DNA of 64,000 nucleotides from Thalassobaculum fulvum. GTDB lineage: Bacteria > Pseudomonadota > Alphaproteobacteria > Thalassobaculales > Thalassobaculaceae. The stretch lies in contig NZ_BMZS01000009.1 in the NCBI RefSeq assembly GCF_014652915.1, forward strand, positions 1 to 64,000, read 5' to 3'. Positions 20,800 to 31,678 of this stretch are shown here, one piece after another (the stretch's first letter is position 1; every line of letters starts with the position of its first letter). Below the pieces are notes generated by a model. It searched no databases. It was not told where the DNA came from and worked only from the letters and a program-made list of their open reading frames with translations. The translations under genes were made by a program, and so were the position numbers.

Positions 20800-21708
20800 A
20801 TGACCGACGCCAGCGACATCCGACGGGGCGACTGGGTCGACCGGCTGCTGCCGGGCGGCTGGCAGCCTTACGCCCGGCTGGCCCGCCTCGACCGGCCGAT
20901 CGGAACCTGGCTGCTCTACCTGCCCTGCCTGTGGGGCCTGGCGCTCGGCTGGCAGGCGGCCGGATCGCCGCTCGTCGAGATGGCCCGGCTGGTCGCGCTG
21001 TTCGGCCTCGGTGCGCTGGTGATGCGCGGCGCCGGCTGCACCGTGAACGACCTGTGGGACCGCGACCTCGACCGCCGGGTCGCCCGGACCGCCACCCGGC
21101 CGATCGCCAGCGGCGCGGTGACGCCGCGCCAGGCGCTGGTGTTCCTGGCGGCGCAGATGGCGATCGGCCTGGTGATCCTGCTGCAGCTCAACCGGTTCTC
21201 CTGGGCGCTCGGCGTGGCGGTGCTGCTGCTGGTGTTCAGCTATCCGCTGGCCAAGCGGGTGACCGACTGGCCGCAGGCGGTGCTCGGACTGACCTTCAAC
21301 TGGGGCGCGCTGCTCGGCTACGCGGCGGCGACCGGGACGCTGGCGGCGCCGGCCGTGGTCGCCTACGCCGCCGGGTTCTTCTGGACCCTCGGCTACGACA
21401 CCGTCTACGCCCACCAGGACAAGGAGGACGACGCCATCGTCGGCGTCCGGTCCTCGGCGCTGGCACTGGGCGAGCGGACCCGGCCCGCCCTGGTCGGCTT
21501 CTACGCCCTGACCGTGGCGCTGCTCGGCGGCGCGGCCTGGCTGGCCGGGCTGGGGCCCTGGACCTATGCCGGGCTGGCCGCGCTGGCCCTGCACTTCGCC
21601 TGGCAGGTCCGCACCGTCGACATCGACGACCCCAAGGGCTGCCTCGCGATCTTCAAGGCGAACCGCGATGCCGGGCTGATAGTGGCCATCGCGTTCGTGC
21701 TCGGCTGA
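20800..21708 (+). CDS. ubiA: 4-hydroxybenzoate polyprenyltransferase
   Basis: The 302-residue membrane protein attaches a polyprenyl tail to 4-hydroxybenzoate in ubiquinone synthesis. The first Asp-rich motif NDLWDRDLD is at 83-91 and the second, DKEDDAIVG, near 207, both needed for Mg-diphosphate binding. About eight hydrophobic helices follow the expected pattern. The stop TGATG overlaps the next start codon, so the methyltransferase gene is coupled to it. Confidence 0.95.
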   Translation: MTDASDIRRGDWVDRLLPGGWQPYARLARLDRPIGTWLLYLPCLWGLALGWQAAGSPLVEMARLVALFGLGALVMRGAGCTVNDLWDRDLDRRVARTATRPIASGAVTPRQALVFLAAQMAIGLVILLQLNRFSWALGVAVLLLVFSYPLAKRVTDWPQAVLGLTFNWGALLGYAAATGTLAAPAVVAYAAGFFWTLGYDTVYAHQDKEDDAIVGVRSSALALGERTRPALVGFYALTVALLGGAAWLAGLGPWTYAGLAALALHFAWQVRTVDIDDPKGCLAIFKANRDAGLIVAIAFVLG

Positions 21709-22406
21709 TGACGGACCCAGCGAACCGCGATCCCGGCGCCTTCATCCGGGGCAACACCGCACTGAAGGCGCCTTCGCTGGTTCCGGAGCTCCGCCTGCAC
21801 CTGGCGGACGCCGCGCTGCCGCTGTGGGAGAAGACCGAGGAGGAGCTGGAGGCGGTCGGCCTGCCGCCGCCGTACTGGGCGTTCGCCTGGGCCGGCGGGC
21901 AGGCGCTGGCCCGCCACATCGTCGACCGTCCCGACCTGGTCGCCGGCAAGCGGGTCCTGGACGTGGCGTCCGGCAGCGGGATCGTGGCGCTGGCCTGCCT
22001 GTGGGCGTCGGCGGCGCACGTGGTCGCCAACGAGATCGACGCCTTCGCGCTCACCGCCATCCGGATCAATGCCGAGGCGAACGACCTGGAACGCGCGCTG
22101 GAGCTGGTCGGCCGCGACATGCTGGACGAGCCGGTGCTGGCCGACGACGGCGGACCGCTGTGGGATGTCGTGCTGGCCGGCGACGTCTGCTACGAGAAGC
22201 CGATGGCCGAGCGCATGACCGCCTGGCTGCGCCGTCACGCCGCCGCCGGCGCGCTGGTGCTGATGGGCGACCCCGGTCGCAGCTACCGGCCGGCCGACGG
22301 CCTGGAGCGGCTGGCCGAGTACCTGGTGCCGACGCCGCGCGACCTCGAGGACAGCGACCTGCGCCGCACGGTCGTCTGGCGGGTGCTGCCGCTCACGGAC
22401 GAGTGA
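21708..22406 (+). CDS. Class I SAM-dependent methyltransferase, ETF-beta lysine methyltransferase type
   Basis: The 232-residue product has motif I, VLDVASGSGIVAL (about residues 80-92), and the downstream VVLAGDVCYEK stretch with the general form of the METTL20/PrmA group; the leading PELRLHLADAALPLW and PPPYWAFAWAGGQALARHI segments are characteristic of alphaproteobacterial ETF-beta lysine methyltransferases. It would methylate lysines on the electron-transfer flavoprotein beta chain. The start ATG shares a base with the ubiA stop. A different protein substrate cannot be excluded. Confidence 0.82.
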   Translation: MTDPANRDPGAFIRGNTALKAPSLVPELRLHLADAALPLWEKTEEELEAVGLPPPYWAFAWAGGQALARHIVDRPDLVAGKRVLDVASGSGIVALACLWASAAHVVANEIDAFALTAIRINAEANDLERALELVGRDMLDEPVLADDGGPLWDVVLAGDVCYEKPMAERMTAWLRRHAAAGALVLMGDPGRSYRPADGLERLAEYLVPTPRDLEDSDLRRTVVWRVLPLTDE

Positions 22407-22488
22407 CGGGACGCGAGCATCCGGATCCCTTCCGGCTGCGTATCCTGGATACCACCTCCGGAATTGAGGAGGCGGGCAGGAGGACGGC

Positions 22489-22989
22489 ATGCGCAAGGCC
22501 AAGGTGTTGGATCGTCGGGTGTTCCGCGAGGGTCAGGTGATTTTCCGGGAGGGCGAGCAGTCCTGGGCCGCGTTCCTGGTCGAATCCGGCTCGGTCGACA
22601 TCATCAAGCAGGCCGAGGGCACGGTGCCGCGGCTGCTGGCGACCATCGGCGCCGGCGACCTGTTCGGCGAGATGGGGCTGATCGACGGCTCGCCGCGCAG
22701 CGCCACCGCGAGGGCCGCCGAGGTGACCGTCGTGCAGGTCATCAACGAGCGCGAGTTCCATCGCCTGCTGACCACCGCCGAGCCCGGGCTGGTGGCCCTG
22801 CTGAAGGTGCTGCTGCGGCGGCTGCGGGCGACCAATCAGGCGCTGGTCGAGGAACGCGGCGACGAGGTCATGCCGTCCGAGGCGGTACCCTGCCCGGCGA
22901 CCATACCGGGACCGGGAACGATGCCGGGGCACGGTGTCCGGTCGGCGCCGCTCGTCAGCCACTCGGTCAGCGCGCTTCGCCCGGCCTGA
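22489..22989 (+). CDS. Cyclic-nucleotide-binding domain protein without a DNA-binding domain
   Basis: The 166-residue product is a single cNMP-binding beta-roll. The phosphate-binding cassette GDLFGEMGLIDGSPRSAT is at 56-73 with the conserved Glu61 and Arg70. A capping helix follows (LVALLKVLLRRLRATNQAL), but there is no helix-turn-helix, unlike Crp/Fnr. The Pro/Gly-rich tail (about 120-166) lies in a 154-bp overlap with the convergent hypothetical gene, so one of the two 3' ends may be wrongly read. It may be a stand-alone sensor module. Confidence 0.8.
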   Translation: MRKAKVLDRRVFREGQVIFREGEQSWAAFLVESGSVDIIKQAEGTVPRLLATIGAGDLFGEMGLIDGSPRSATARAAEVTVVQVINEREFHRLLTTAEPGLVALLKVLLRRLRATNQALVEERGDEVMPSEAVPCPATIPGPGTMPGHGVRSAPLVSHSVSALRPA

Positions 22990-23621
22990 CCCTCGGGGCC
23001 GATCAGCCCCGCCAGCCAATCCTCGAATCCCCCCGTCCCGCGCACGGCGTGCAGCCGGCGCAGGATCTCCTCTTGGTGCATCGCCGGGAGCCGGCGGCCG
23101 GTCGCCGGGATCGAGGCGAGGGCCACCGGCGAGCCGCCCAGGCGCATCAGCCCGCGGCGCGCCGTGTACAGCAGCGCTCGCCCGGGGGCACGCGGCCCGC
23201 CCTCGACCCAGTCCAACGCGACGGTCACCCGGTCGTAGTTCACGCCGACCGCCTCGGTGGCGTCCATGCGCTCCAGGCCGGCCCGGTCGAGCCAGGTGAT
23301 CCACAGCTCGGTCACCGTCCCCGGCGAGGCGGCGAGGGTGGCCGGAACCGAGCCGTAGCCGGCGAGGTGGGCGGCGTGCACCACGTCGACGTCGCGGGCC
23401 TGCAGGCGGGTCACCGGCACCGCCACTTCCATGCCGGCGAACTTGCGCGTGAGCTGCGCCGGCGCGCGGTTCGAGCCGACCGCGATCACCGGGGTGAGGT
23501 CGTCCAGGGGGTGGTCCGGCGCCAGCGGCAGGGCCTCGCCGGCGCGGAACAGGAAGTCGTCGTGGTGCGCGGCGTAGGGATAGCCGAGCGCGCGCGCCAG
23601 ATGGTCGCTCGCGCCGCTCAT
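22836..23621 (-). CDS. Conserved hypothetical protein
   Basis: The 261-residue product is not recognised. Visible stretches include VIAVGSNRAPAQLTRKF (about residues 45-61) and a regular mix of strands and helices without membrane segments or signal peptide, so it should be cytoplasmic. The GSNRAP-type start is faintly like gamma-glutamylcyclotransferase folds, which I would not rely on. The ATG at 23621 overlaps the stop of the upstream SDR gene by 4 bp (ATGA), so the two are coupled; an ATG three codons earlier also exists. The 3' end overlaps the cNMP gene by 154 bp. Confidence 0.65.
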   Translation of the reverse strand: MSGASDHLARALGYPYAAHHDDFLFRAGEALPLAPDHPLDDLTPVIAVGSNRAPAQLTRKFAGMEVAVPVTRLQARDVDVVHAAHLAGYGSVPATLAASPGTVTELWITWLDRAGLERMDATEAVGVNYDRVTVALDWVEGGPRAPGRALLYTARRGLMRLGGSPVALASIPATGRRLPAMHQEEILRRLHAVRGTGGFEDWLAGLIGPEGQAGRSALTEWLTSGADRTPCPGIVPGPGMVAGQGTASDGMTSSPRSSTSA

Positions 23622-24382
23622 CCCATCCACATGCCGCCGTTGACCTCCACCGTCTCGCCGGTGACGTAGCCGGACAGCGCCCGGGAGGCGAGATAGAGGA
23701 TGGTGCCGGCGACCTCGTCGGCGCCGCCGAGCCGCTTCATCGGTACCGTGGCGGCGAGCTGCGACATCACCGCCGGCGGGGTGAAGCGGTCGTGGATCGG
23801 GGTGGTGATCACGCCTGGGGCGACGGCGTTCACGCGGATGCCTTCGGCGGCGTACTCCCGGGCCATCGAACGGGTGATCGACGCCACGTAGGCCTTGCTG
23901 GCAGCGTAGAACATGGTGCCCGACGACCCGCCGGTCCGTGCGGCGACCGAGGACAGGTTCACGATCGCGCCGCCGCCGCGGGCCCGCATGGCCGGCACCG
24001 CCGCCCGGCAGGCGGCGACCACCGACAGCGCGTTGACCCGGAACACGTCGAGCACGAAGTCGTCCACGACATCCTCGACCGTGTGCCGGCCGAGCAGGTC
24101 GCCGGCGTTGTTCACCAGCACGTCGATGCCGCCGAACGCCTGGACCGTCGCCTCGACGAGCCCCTCGACCGCGCCGGTGTCGCGCACGTCGGCCTGCAGG
24201 ACGATGGCCTCGCCGCCGGCCGCGCGAACGGTCGCGGCGGTGGTCTCGGCACCCGCGACCGAGCGGTTGTAGTGCACGGCCACATGCGCGCCGTGGCGCC
24301 CGAATGCCATCGCCGCCGCGGCCCCGAGCCCGCTGGAGGCCCCGGTGACCAGCACCGCCTTGCCGCTCAGATCATCGATCAC
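23618..24382 (-). CDS. Short-chain dehydrogenase/reductase (FabG-like)
   Basis: The 254-residue classical SDR has the cofactor motif TGASSGLG (about residues 13-20), NNAG near 91, the catalytic Ser in VNLSSVA and the Tyr-Lys pair in MFYAASKAY. The NGG near the end (VEVNGGMWMG) is typical of the family. It would reduce a keto group or oxidise an alcohol with NAD(P). The GTG at 24382 was chosen because GGGAGG lies 5 bp upstream. It leads a two-gene unit with the conserved hypothetical gene. The substrate is unknown. Confidence 0.88.
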   Translation of the reverse strand: MIDDLSGKAVLVTGASSGLGAAAAMAFGRHGAHVAVHYNRSVAGAETTAATVRAAGGEAIVLQADVRDTGAVEGLVEATVQAFGGIDVLVNNAGDLLGRHTVEDVVDDFVLDVFRVNALSVVAACRAAVPAMRARGGGAIVNLSSVAARTGGSSGTMFYAASKAYVASITRSMAREYAAEGIRVNAVAPGVITTPIHDRFTPPAVMSQLAATVPMKRLGGADEVAGTILYLASRALSGYVTGETVEVNGGMWMG

Positions 24383-24595
24383 CCGAACCTCCCACCGCCC
24401 ACTGGCGCCGTGTCGGAATGCCGTGGCGACAGTAGACCCCAGCACCGGGAGGCTCGGAACCGTCGCCCCGCGGGACCCTGCAATGCCGAAATCGGGTGGC
24501 TCGAGAAGAAAGATGCACGGCCCTGCACTTTCGGATTATCAGTTCGTACACATCGGCAATCTAGACTGTTCTCGGATGGCTTGCGGGTTGCACGG

Positions 24596-25120
24596 ATGAC
24601 GACGGAACATCCCAGCGTGGCACGGGCTATGGAACTCCTGGCGGAGGCCCAGACCGACGGGGTTCGCGATCTCGTGCGCAACTGGCTTTCGATCCATCCG
24701 AAGCACTGCCTGCCGGGCCGGCAGCACTTCGACCCGCTCGGCATTCCCCGCCTGCTCAAGAGCGTCGTCCTGACCGATGTCGAGCGCGACCCCTACCGGT
24801 TCCGGGTCCGGGTGCTCGGCACCGCCGTGGCCGATGCCTTCGGACGGGACTTCACCGGCAAGTACATGGACGAGGTGTTCGAAGGCCACCGGGAGTCGCT
24901 CAGCCACTCGATGCGGGTGCAGGTCGTGGAGACCGGGCTGCCGTGCCTGCGACCGGCGGTCGCCGGCACCTTCCGCGGCATGGACATCGCGCCGCAGGAA
25001 GGCATCCACCTGCCGCTGGCGACCGACGGCGAGACCGTGGACAACGTGCTCAGCATGTTCGTCTACGTGCCCGGCACGACCGACGACGCCAACGGGGTCT
25101 GGTTCCTCGCCAACCGGTGA
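24596..25120 (+). CDS. PAS_5 family protein
   Basis: The 174-residue product fits the alphaproteobacterial PAS_5 family (PF07310): LPGRQHFDPLGIPRLL, then DPYRFRVRVLGTAVADAFGRDFTGKYMDEV in the expected places, and the family's closing strands. These are single-domain cytoplasmic proteins of unknown signal. The ATG at 24596 is chosen from the family start, with no strong Shine-Dalgarno sequence. It is divergent from the SDR gene, with a 213-bp gap containing no other gene. Confidence 0.78.
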   Translation: MTTEHPSVARAMELLAEAQTDGVRDLVRNWLSIHPKHCLPGRQHFDPLGIPRLLKSVVLTDVERDPYRFRVRVLGTAVADAFGRDFTGKYMDEVFEGHRESLSHSMRVQVVETGLPCLRPAVAGTFRGMDIAPQEGIHLPLATDGETVDNVLSMFVYVPGTTDDANGVWFLANR

Positions 25121-25182
25121 GATCCGGTCGCCGTGCCGGCCCGAGCCGCTACAATGCGGCCGGAGACCGACGGAGGACGGCG

Positions 25183-26061
25183 ATGTTCGAGGGGTTCGAG
25201 ACGCGACGGATCACGGTCCGGGGGGCCGAGCTGAACCTGCGGGTCGGCGGCGACGGACCCCCGGTCCTGCTGCTGCACGGCTTTCCGCAGACCCACCTGG
25301 CGTGGCACCGGGTGGCGCCGGTCCTGGCCGAGCGGTTCACCCTGGTGGTGCCCGATCTGCCCGGCTACGGCGCCTCGCGCGGCCTCGCCCCGACGCCGGA
25401 AGCGTACTCCAAGCGCAACCTTGCCGCCGTCATGGTCGAGCTGATGGACGGTCTGGGCCACCGGCAGTTCGCGCTGGCCGGCCACGACCGCGGCGGGCGG
25501 ATCGGGTATCGCCTCGCGCTCGACCACCCGGGCGTGCTGACCCGGTTCGCGCCGGTCGACATCTTGCCGACCCTCGAGGTCTGGGAGGCGATGGACTGGC
25601 AGGCGGCGCTCGGTGGCTACCACTGGCTGCTGCTGGCACAGCCGGCGCCGCTGCCCGAGACCCTGGTCGGCGCCGACGGTCCCGGCTACGTCCGCCACCT
25701 GGTCGATCGCTGGGCCGGGCACCGCGACCGCCTCGACCCGGCTGCAGTCGACGCCTACGCGGCGGCCTATGCGGATCCCGAGGTGGTCGCGGCGGCCTGC
25801 GCCGACTACCGCGCCGGCGCCACCCTGGACGCCGACTTCGACCGGGCCGACCGGACGGCCGGCCGCCGCATCGACTGCCCGGTGCTGCTGGTGTGGGCGC
25901 GCCGCTACCTGAAGGAGCGCGGGCGCCGGCATCTGGACGTGTGGCGCCGCTGGGCGGAGGATGTGCGCGAGGTGTCGCTCGACTGCGGGCACTTCGTCGC
26001 CGAGGAGGCGGCGGAGGACTGTGCGGCCGCGCTTCTAGGCTTTTTCTCGGGAGACCAGTGA
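25183..26061 (+). CDS. Alpha/beta hydrolase, haloacetate (fluoroacetate) dehalogenase type
   Basis: The 292-residue product keeps the residues that define fluoroacetate dehalogenase FAcD: nucleophile Asp102 (GHDRGGR), carboxylate-binding Arg103 and Arg106, the acid Asp126, halide-pocket His147-Trp148 and Tyr209, and general base His270. The spacings from the nucleophile match the Rhodopseudomonas enzyme for most of these, as remembered from the family. It would hydrolyse 2-haloacids to 2-hydroxyacids; many relatives have broader or untested substrates. GGAGG lies 7 bp before the ATG. The RraA-like gene is coupled to its stop. Confidence 0.83.
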   Translation: MFEGFETRRITVRGAELNLRVGGDGPPVLLLHGFPQTHLAWHRVAPVLAERFTLVVPDLPGYGASRGLAPTPEAYSKRNLAAVMVELMDGLGHRQFALAGHDRGGRIGYRLALDHPGVLTRFAPVDILPTLEVWEAMDWQAALGGYHWLLLAQPAPLPETLVGADGPGYVRHLVDRWAGHRDRLDPAAVDAYAAAYADPEVVAAACADYRAGATLDADFDRADRTAGRRIDCPVLLVWARRYLKERGRRHLDVWRRWAEDVREVSLDCGHFVAEEAAEDCAAALLGFFSGDQ

Positions 26062-26750
26062 TGCTCGAAGACCCGCCGCTGCTGACCGTCCGCCGCAACT
26101 TCGCCCGCCCGAGCGCCAAGCAGATCGAGGCGTTCCGGGGTGCGCCGACGGCCCAGATCGTCGACGCCATGGACGGGCGCGGCGCCCTCGACCGGGCGAT
26201 CAAGCCGCAGGTCCGGCCGGCGGCACCGGTGGTCGGCCCGGCGCTCACCGCCTTCGCCTATCCGGCCGACAACCTCGCGTTGCTCGGCTGTCTCGACGTG
26301 CTGGAGCCGGGTGACGTGGTGGTCTGCGCGACCGACGGCTATCGCGAGACCGCGCTGACCGGCGACCTGCTGGCCGGCATGCTGCGCAACGCCGGGGCGG
26401 TGGCGCTGGTGACCGACGGCGCGATCCGCGACCAGGACGGGGTCGAGGGCATGGGGCTGCCGGTCTGGCACGGCGGCGTCACCCCGAACTCGCCGGCGCG
26501 CTTCGGGCCCGGGACCATCGGGCTGCCGGTGACCTGCGGCGGCGTGCCGGTGGCGTCGGGCGACCTCATTGTCGCTGACCGCGACGGTGTCGTTGTCGTG
26601 CCGTTCGACCGGATCGACACGGTCGCCGAGCGGGTCGCGGCGATCCGCGAGGCCGAGGCCGAGACCGAGGCCAAGGTGAAGGCCGGCATGGTGCGGCCGC
26701 CCTGGCTCGATCACGTGTTCGGGACCGACCGGGTGCGCGAGGTCGAGTAG
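26061..26750 (+). CDS. RraA-like / 4-hydroxy-4-methyl-2-oxoglutarate aldolase family protein
   Basis: The 229-residue product has the RraA/HMG-aldolase core: AQIVDAMDG near residue 30, PGDVVVCATDG, the loop LLAGMLRNAGAVALVTDGAIRD and GLPVWHGG, with Arg and Asp of the aldolase active site in DGAIRDQDG. Members either cleave 4-hydroxy-4-methyl-2-oxoglutarate or bind RNase E; the fused or coupled metabolic context here favours an aldolase or decarboxylase. Its ATG shares a base with the stop of the dehalogenase-like gene (TGATG), so they form one unit. Confidence 0.8.
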   Translation: MLEDPPLLTVRRNFARPSAKQIEAFRGAPTAQIVDAMDGRGALDRAIKPQVRPAAPVVGPALTAFAYPADNLALLGCLDVLEPGDVVVCATDGYRETALTGDLLAGMLRNAGAVALVTDGAIRDQDGVEGMGLPVWHGGVTPNSPARFGPGTIGLPVTCGGVPVASGDLIVADRDGVVVVPFDRIDTVAERVAAIREAEAETEAKVKAGMVRPPWLDHVFGTDRVREVE

Positions 26751-26777
26751 GGCGGAGACGGGGGCTATACTGCGGCC

Positions 26778-27431
26778 ATGACCGAACGTCGTTTCGACCG
26801 GCAACGCCGGCTCAGCCGGATGGCCGGCATGAACCCCCGGGTCCCGCGCGAGCCCGGGCGCACCCTCGATCCGGAGCGGCGGCTGCGCGGCCTGGTCCAG
26901 CTCGAGGACGACGAGCCGGCGGAAGCCGGGGCGCCGCTCGGCCGGCTCGGCCGCCGCCTGGGCCCCAAGGGCCGGTTCCTGGTGGTGGCGGTCTTCATCG
27001 GCGTGGCCATCACCATGGGCAGCATCTACTGGGACCGGTGGAGCAACGAGAGCGCGACCGCCGCCGACCACGCCAACCCGGCCCAGGTCGCGCTCGGCCA
27101 TACCCTGTACGACCAGCACTGTGCGTTCTGCCACGGCCCGGACCTGGCCGGGAAGCCGGGCTGGGACGGCGACTACCCGAGCGGCGGGCGTCCGCCGCTG
27201 CCGCTCGACGGCACCGGGGCGATCGCCCGTCTCGGTGACCGCGACCTGTTCGACGTCACCAAGTTCGGCGGCCAGCCGTTCTCGCCGCCGACCTACAAGA
27301 ACGACATGCCGGGCTTCGAGGGGCGGCTCGCCGATGCCGACATCTGGGCGATCCTCGCCTTCGTGAAGTCGCGCTGGCCGGAAGAGGTCCGGGAGCGCCA
27401 GAAGGAAGCCGCCAAGGAGCGCGAAGGATAG
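26778..27431 (+). CDS. Membrane-anchored c-type cytochrome
   Basis: The 217-residue product has a cytoplasmic, arginine-rich N-terminus, one transmembrane helix (about residues 66-84) and a periplasmic monohaem domain with CAFCH at 115-119 and a likely axial Met178 (NDMPGF). The C-terminal tail is rich in Lys and Glu. It probably shuttles electrons at the membrane. A TATACT hexamer lies 7 bp before the ATG, but without a convincing -35. It precedes the DsrE-like gene; no obvious oxidase or dehydrogenase partner is present. Confidence 0.85.
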   Translation: MTERRFDRQRRLSRMAGMNPRVPREPGRTLDPERRLRGLVQLEDDEPAEAGAPLGRLGRRLGPKGRFLVVAVFIGVAITMGSIYWDRWSNESATAADHANPAQVALGHTLYDQHCAFCHGPDLAGKPGWDGDYPSGGRPPLPLDGTGAIARLGDRDLFDVTKFGGQPFSPPTYKNDMPGFEGRLADADIWAILAFVKSRWPEEVRERQKEAAKEREG

Positions 27432-27486
27432 GGGCGACCGTGTCGCTGACGCCGTCGTGAGGGCCGGTCGCGACGACGCGCATTTA

Positions 27487-27512
27487 CATTCAAACATTTC
27501 CATTTTTGAATG
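27487..27512. promoter_or_regulatory. AT-rich palindromic operator candidate before the DsrE-like gene
   Basis: CATTCAAA at 27487-27494 is exactly complementary to TTTGAATG at 27505-27512, with a 10-base spacer, in a strikingly AT-rich patch of an otherwise GC-rich window. CATTT also recurs as a short direct repeat here. The pattern resembles operators of ArsR-family repressors, including sulfide-responsive ones, which would fit a DsrE target. No regulator gene is adjacent. Confidence 0.5.
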
Positions 27513-27564
27513 GTTGGAACGAGCCGGCGGCGAAGCCGGCCGTCATCGGTTGGGAGGAAATGTC

Positions 27565-28056
27565 ATGACCCGTCTGCCGTCCGTCTTCCGGACGCTCGTC
27601 ATCCTGTTGTCCGTCGCCCTGGTTACGGCCGTCGTGCCGGCCGGCGCGGCGTTCGCCGGCCAGGCCAAGGCCGCGATTCCCGGGAACCACCGGCTGGCGC
27701 TGCAGATCAGCGACCAGGACCCGCAGAAGATGAACACCGTCCTGAACGTCGCGGCCAACGTCTCGCGGCTGTACGCCGAGCGCGGCGAAGAGGTCGAGAT
27801 CAGGATCGTCGCGTTCAACGCCGGCCTGCACATGCTGCGCGAGGACACCGCCCCGGAGGGCGTCAAGAAGCGCGTCCAAGGGTTCGCCAAGAGCATGCCG
27901 AACGTCAGGTTCGCCGCCTGCAACAACACGATCCAGGGCATGGCCAAGAAGGAGGGCAAGACCCCGCCGCTGGTCGGCAATGCCGAGATCGTTCCGGCCG
28001 GCGTGGTGACCCTGATCGAGCTGGACGAGGCCGGCTGGACGATCGTGCGGCCGTAG
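27565..28056 (+). CDS. Exported DsrE/DsrF-like family protein
   Basis: The 163-residue product has a cleavable signal peptide (about residues 1-31, ending AFA-GQ) followed by a DsrE-like fold: LALQISDQDPQKMNTVLN, VEIRIVAFNAGLHMLRED, and VRFAACNNTIQGM with the single Cys of the family. Cytoplasmic relatives carry sulfur as a persulfide; exported versions have no settled role. GGGAGG lies 7 bp before the ATG. The palindrome about 50 bp upstream suggests separate regulation. Confidence 0.83.
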   Translation: MTRLPSVFRTLVILLSVALVTAVVPAGAAFAGQAKAAIPGNHRLALQISDQDPQKMNTVLNVAANVSRLYAERGEEVEIRIVAFNAGLHMLREDTAPEGVKKRVQGFAKSMPNVRFAACNNTIQGMAKKEGKTPPLVGNAEIVPAGVVTLIELDEAGWTIVRP

Positions 28057-28087
28057 GGGGTCGGGGCGTCCTGCGGCTTGGCAGGCC

Positions 28088-28228
28088 GTGGGTTCCGGCT
28101 CGGCCGCACCAGGGGTGGCGCGGCCGTCCGGAATGACGACGGGGGGAGAAGGCGGGACGAACCGCTCCCTCCTCCCGCCGTCATTCCGGACCGGGCCGCC
28201 GCCGGCGGCCCGGAGCCGGAAGCCACGG
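28088..28228. repeat. Palindromic intergenic repeat, copy B
   Basis: Outer arms GTGGGTTCCGG (28088) and CCGGAAGCCAC (28216) and inner arms GTCCGGAATGACG (28126) and CGTCATTCCGGAC (28179) form nested hairpins between the convergent DsrE-like and gcvP genes. The modules match copies A and C. It may serve as a bidirectional transcript end. Confidence 0.75.
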
Positions 28229-28246
28229 TGCGACGATGTCGACCGC

Positions 28247-31126
<2,880 letters not shown>

Positions 31127-31149
31127 GCTGTCCTGTCCTCCTGCCCCCC

Positions 31150-31262
31150 TGCGTGGTCCCCGCCGCCGCGGGGACACCTCAGGGTGAGGGCGGCTTCAAC
31201 GATCGGGTCTCTCGGCGGTCTCTGGCATCCTGAGGAGCCCGCCGCCCAGCGGCGGGCCTCGA
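31150..31262. repeat. Hairpin-rich spacer inside the gcv operon
   Basis: The gcvH-gcvP gap holds GTCCCCG/CGGGGAC (31156-31175) and a 9-bp perfect hairpin GCCCGCCGC/GCGGCGGGC (31237-31257), plus CCTCAG and CTGAGG modules. The second hairpin follows the gcvH stop by 9 bp in the direction of transcription. It may tune gcvP expression or stabilise the upstream mRNA. Confidence 0.55.
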
Positions 31263-31266
31263 CGGA

Positions 31267-31635
31267 TCAGTCGCCGGCGTGGGCCTTGTAGGCGTCCTCG
31301 TCCATCAGGCCGTCGAGCTCGCCCGGATCGGACAGCCGGATCTTGAAGAACCAGCCGGCACCGGTCGGCTCGGCGTTGACGGTCTGCGGCGCGTCGACCA
31401 GGGCGGCGTTGACCTCGACGATCTCGCCGGACACCGGGGCGTAGATCTCGCTGGCGGCCTTGACCGACTCGACGACGCCGGCGGCGTCGCCCTTGGCGAC
31501 GGTGCTGCCGGTCTCCGGCAGTTCGACGAACACCACGTCGCCGAGCTGTTCCTGGGCGTGGTCGGTGATCCCGACGGTGCCGATCGCGCCATCGACGCGG
31601 ATCCACTCATGGTCCTCGGTGTACTTCACGGTCAT
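31267..31635 (-). CDS. gcvH: Glycine cleavage system H protein
   Basis: The 122-residue lipoyl carrier moves the aminomethyl group from GcvP to GcvT. The lipoylated residue is Lys59 in [11 protein letters not shown]. The [10 protein letters not shown] start and the [11 protein letters not shown] end match the family in position and length. It sits between gcvT (43-bp gap) and gcvP. Confidence 0.97.
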   Translation of the reverse strand: MTVKYTEDHEWIRVDGAIGTVGITDHAQEQLGDVVFVELPETGSTVAKGDAAGVVESVKAASEIYAPVSGEIVEVNAALVDAPQTVNAEPTGAGWFFKIRLSDPGELDGLMDEDAYKAHAGD

Positions 31636-31678
31636 CGCACGCTCCTGCGCAGGTCCACGTCAAACTGGTGAAAGGTCG

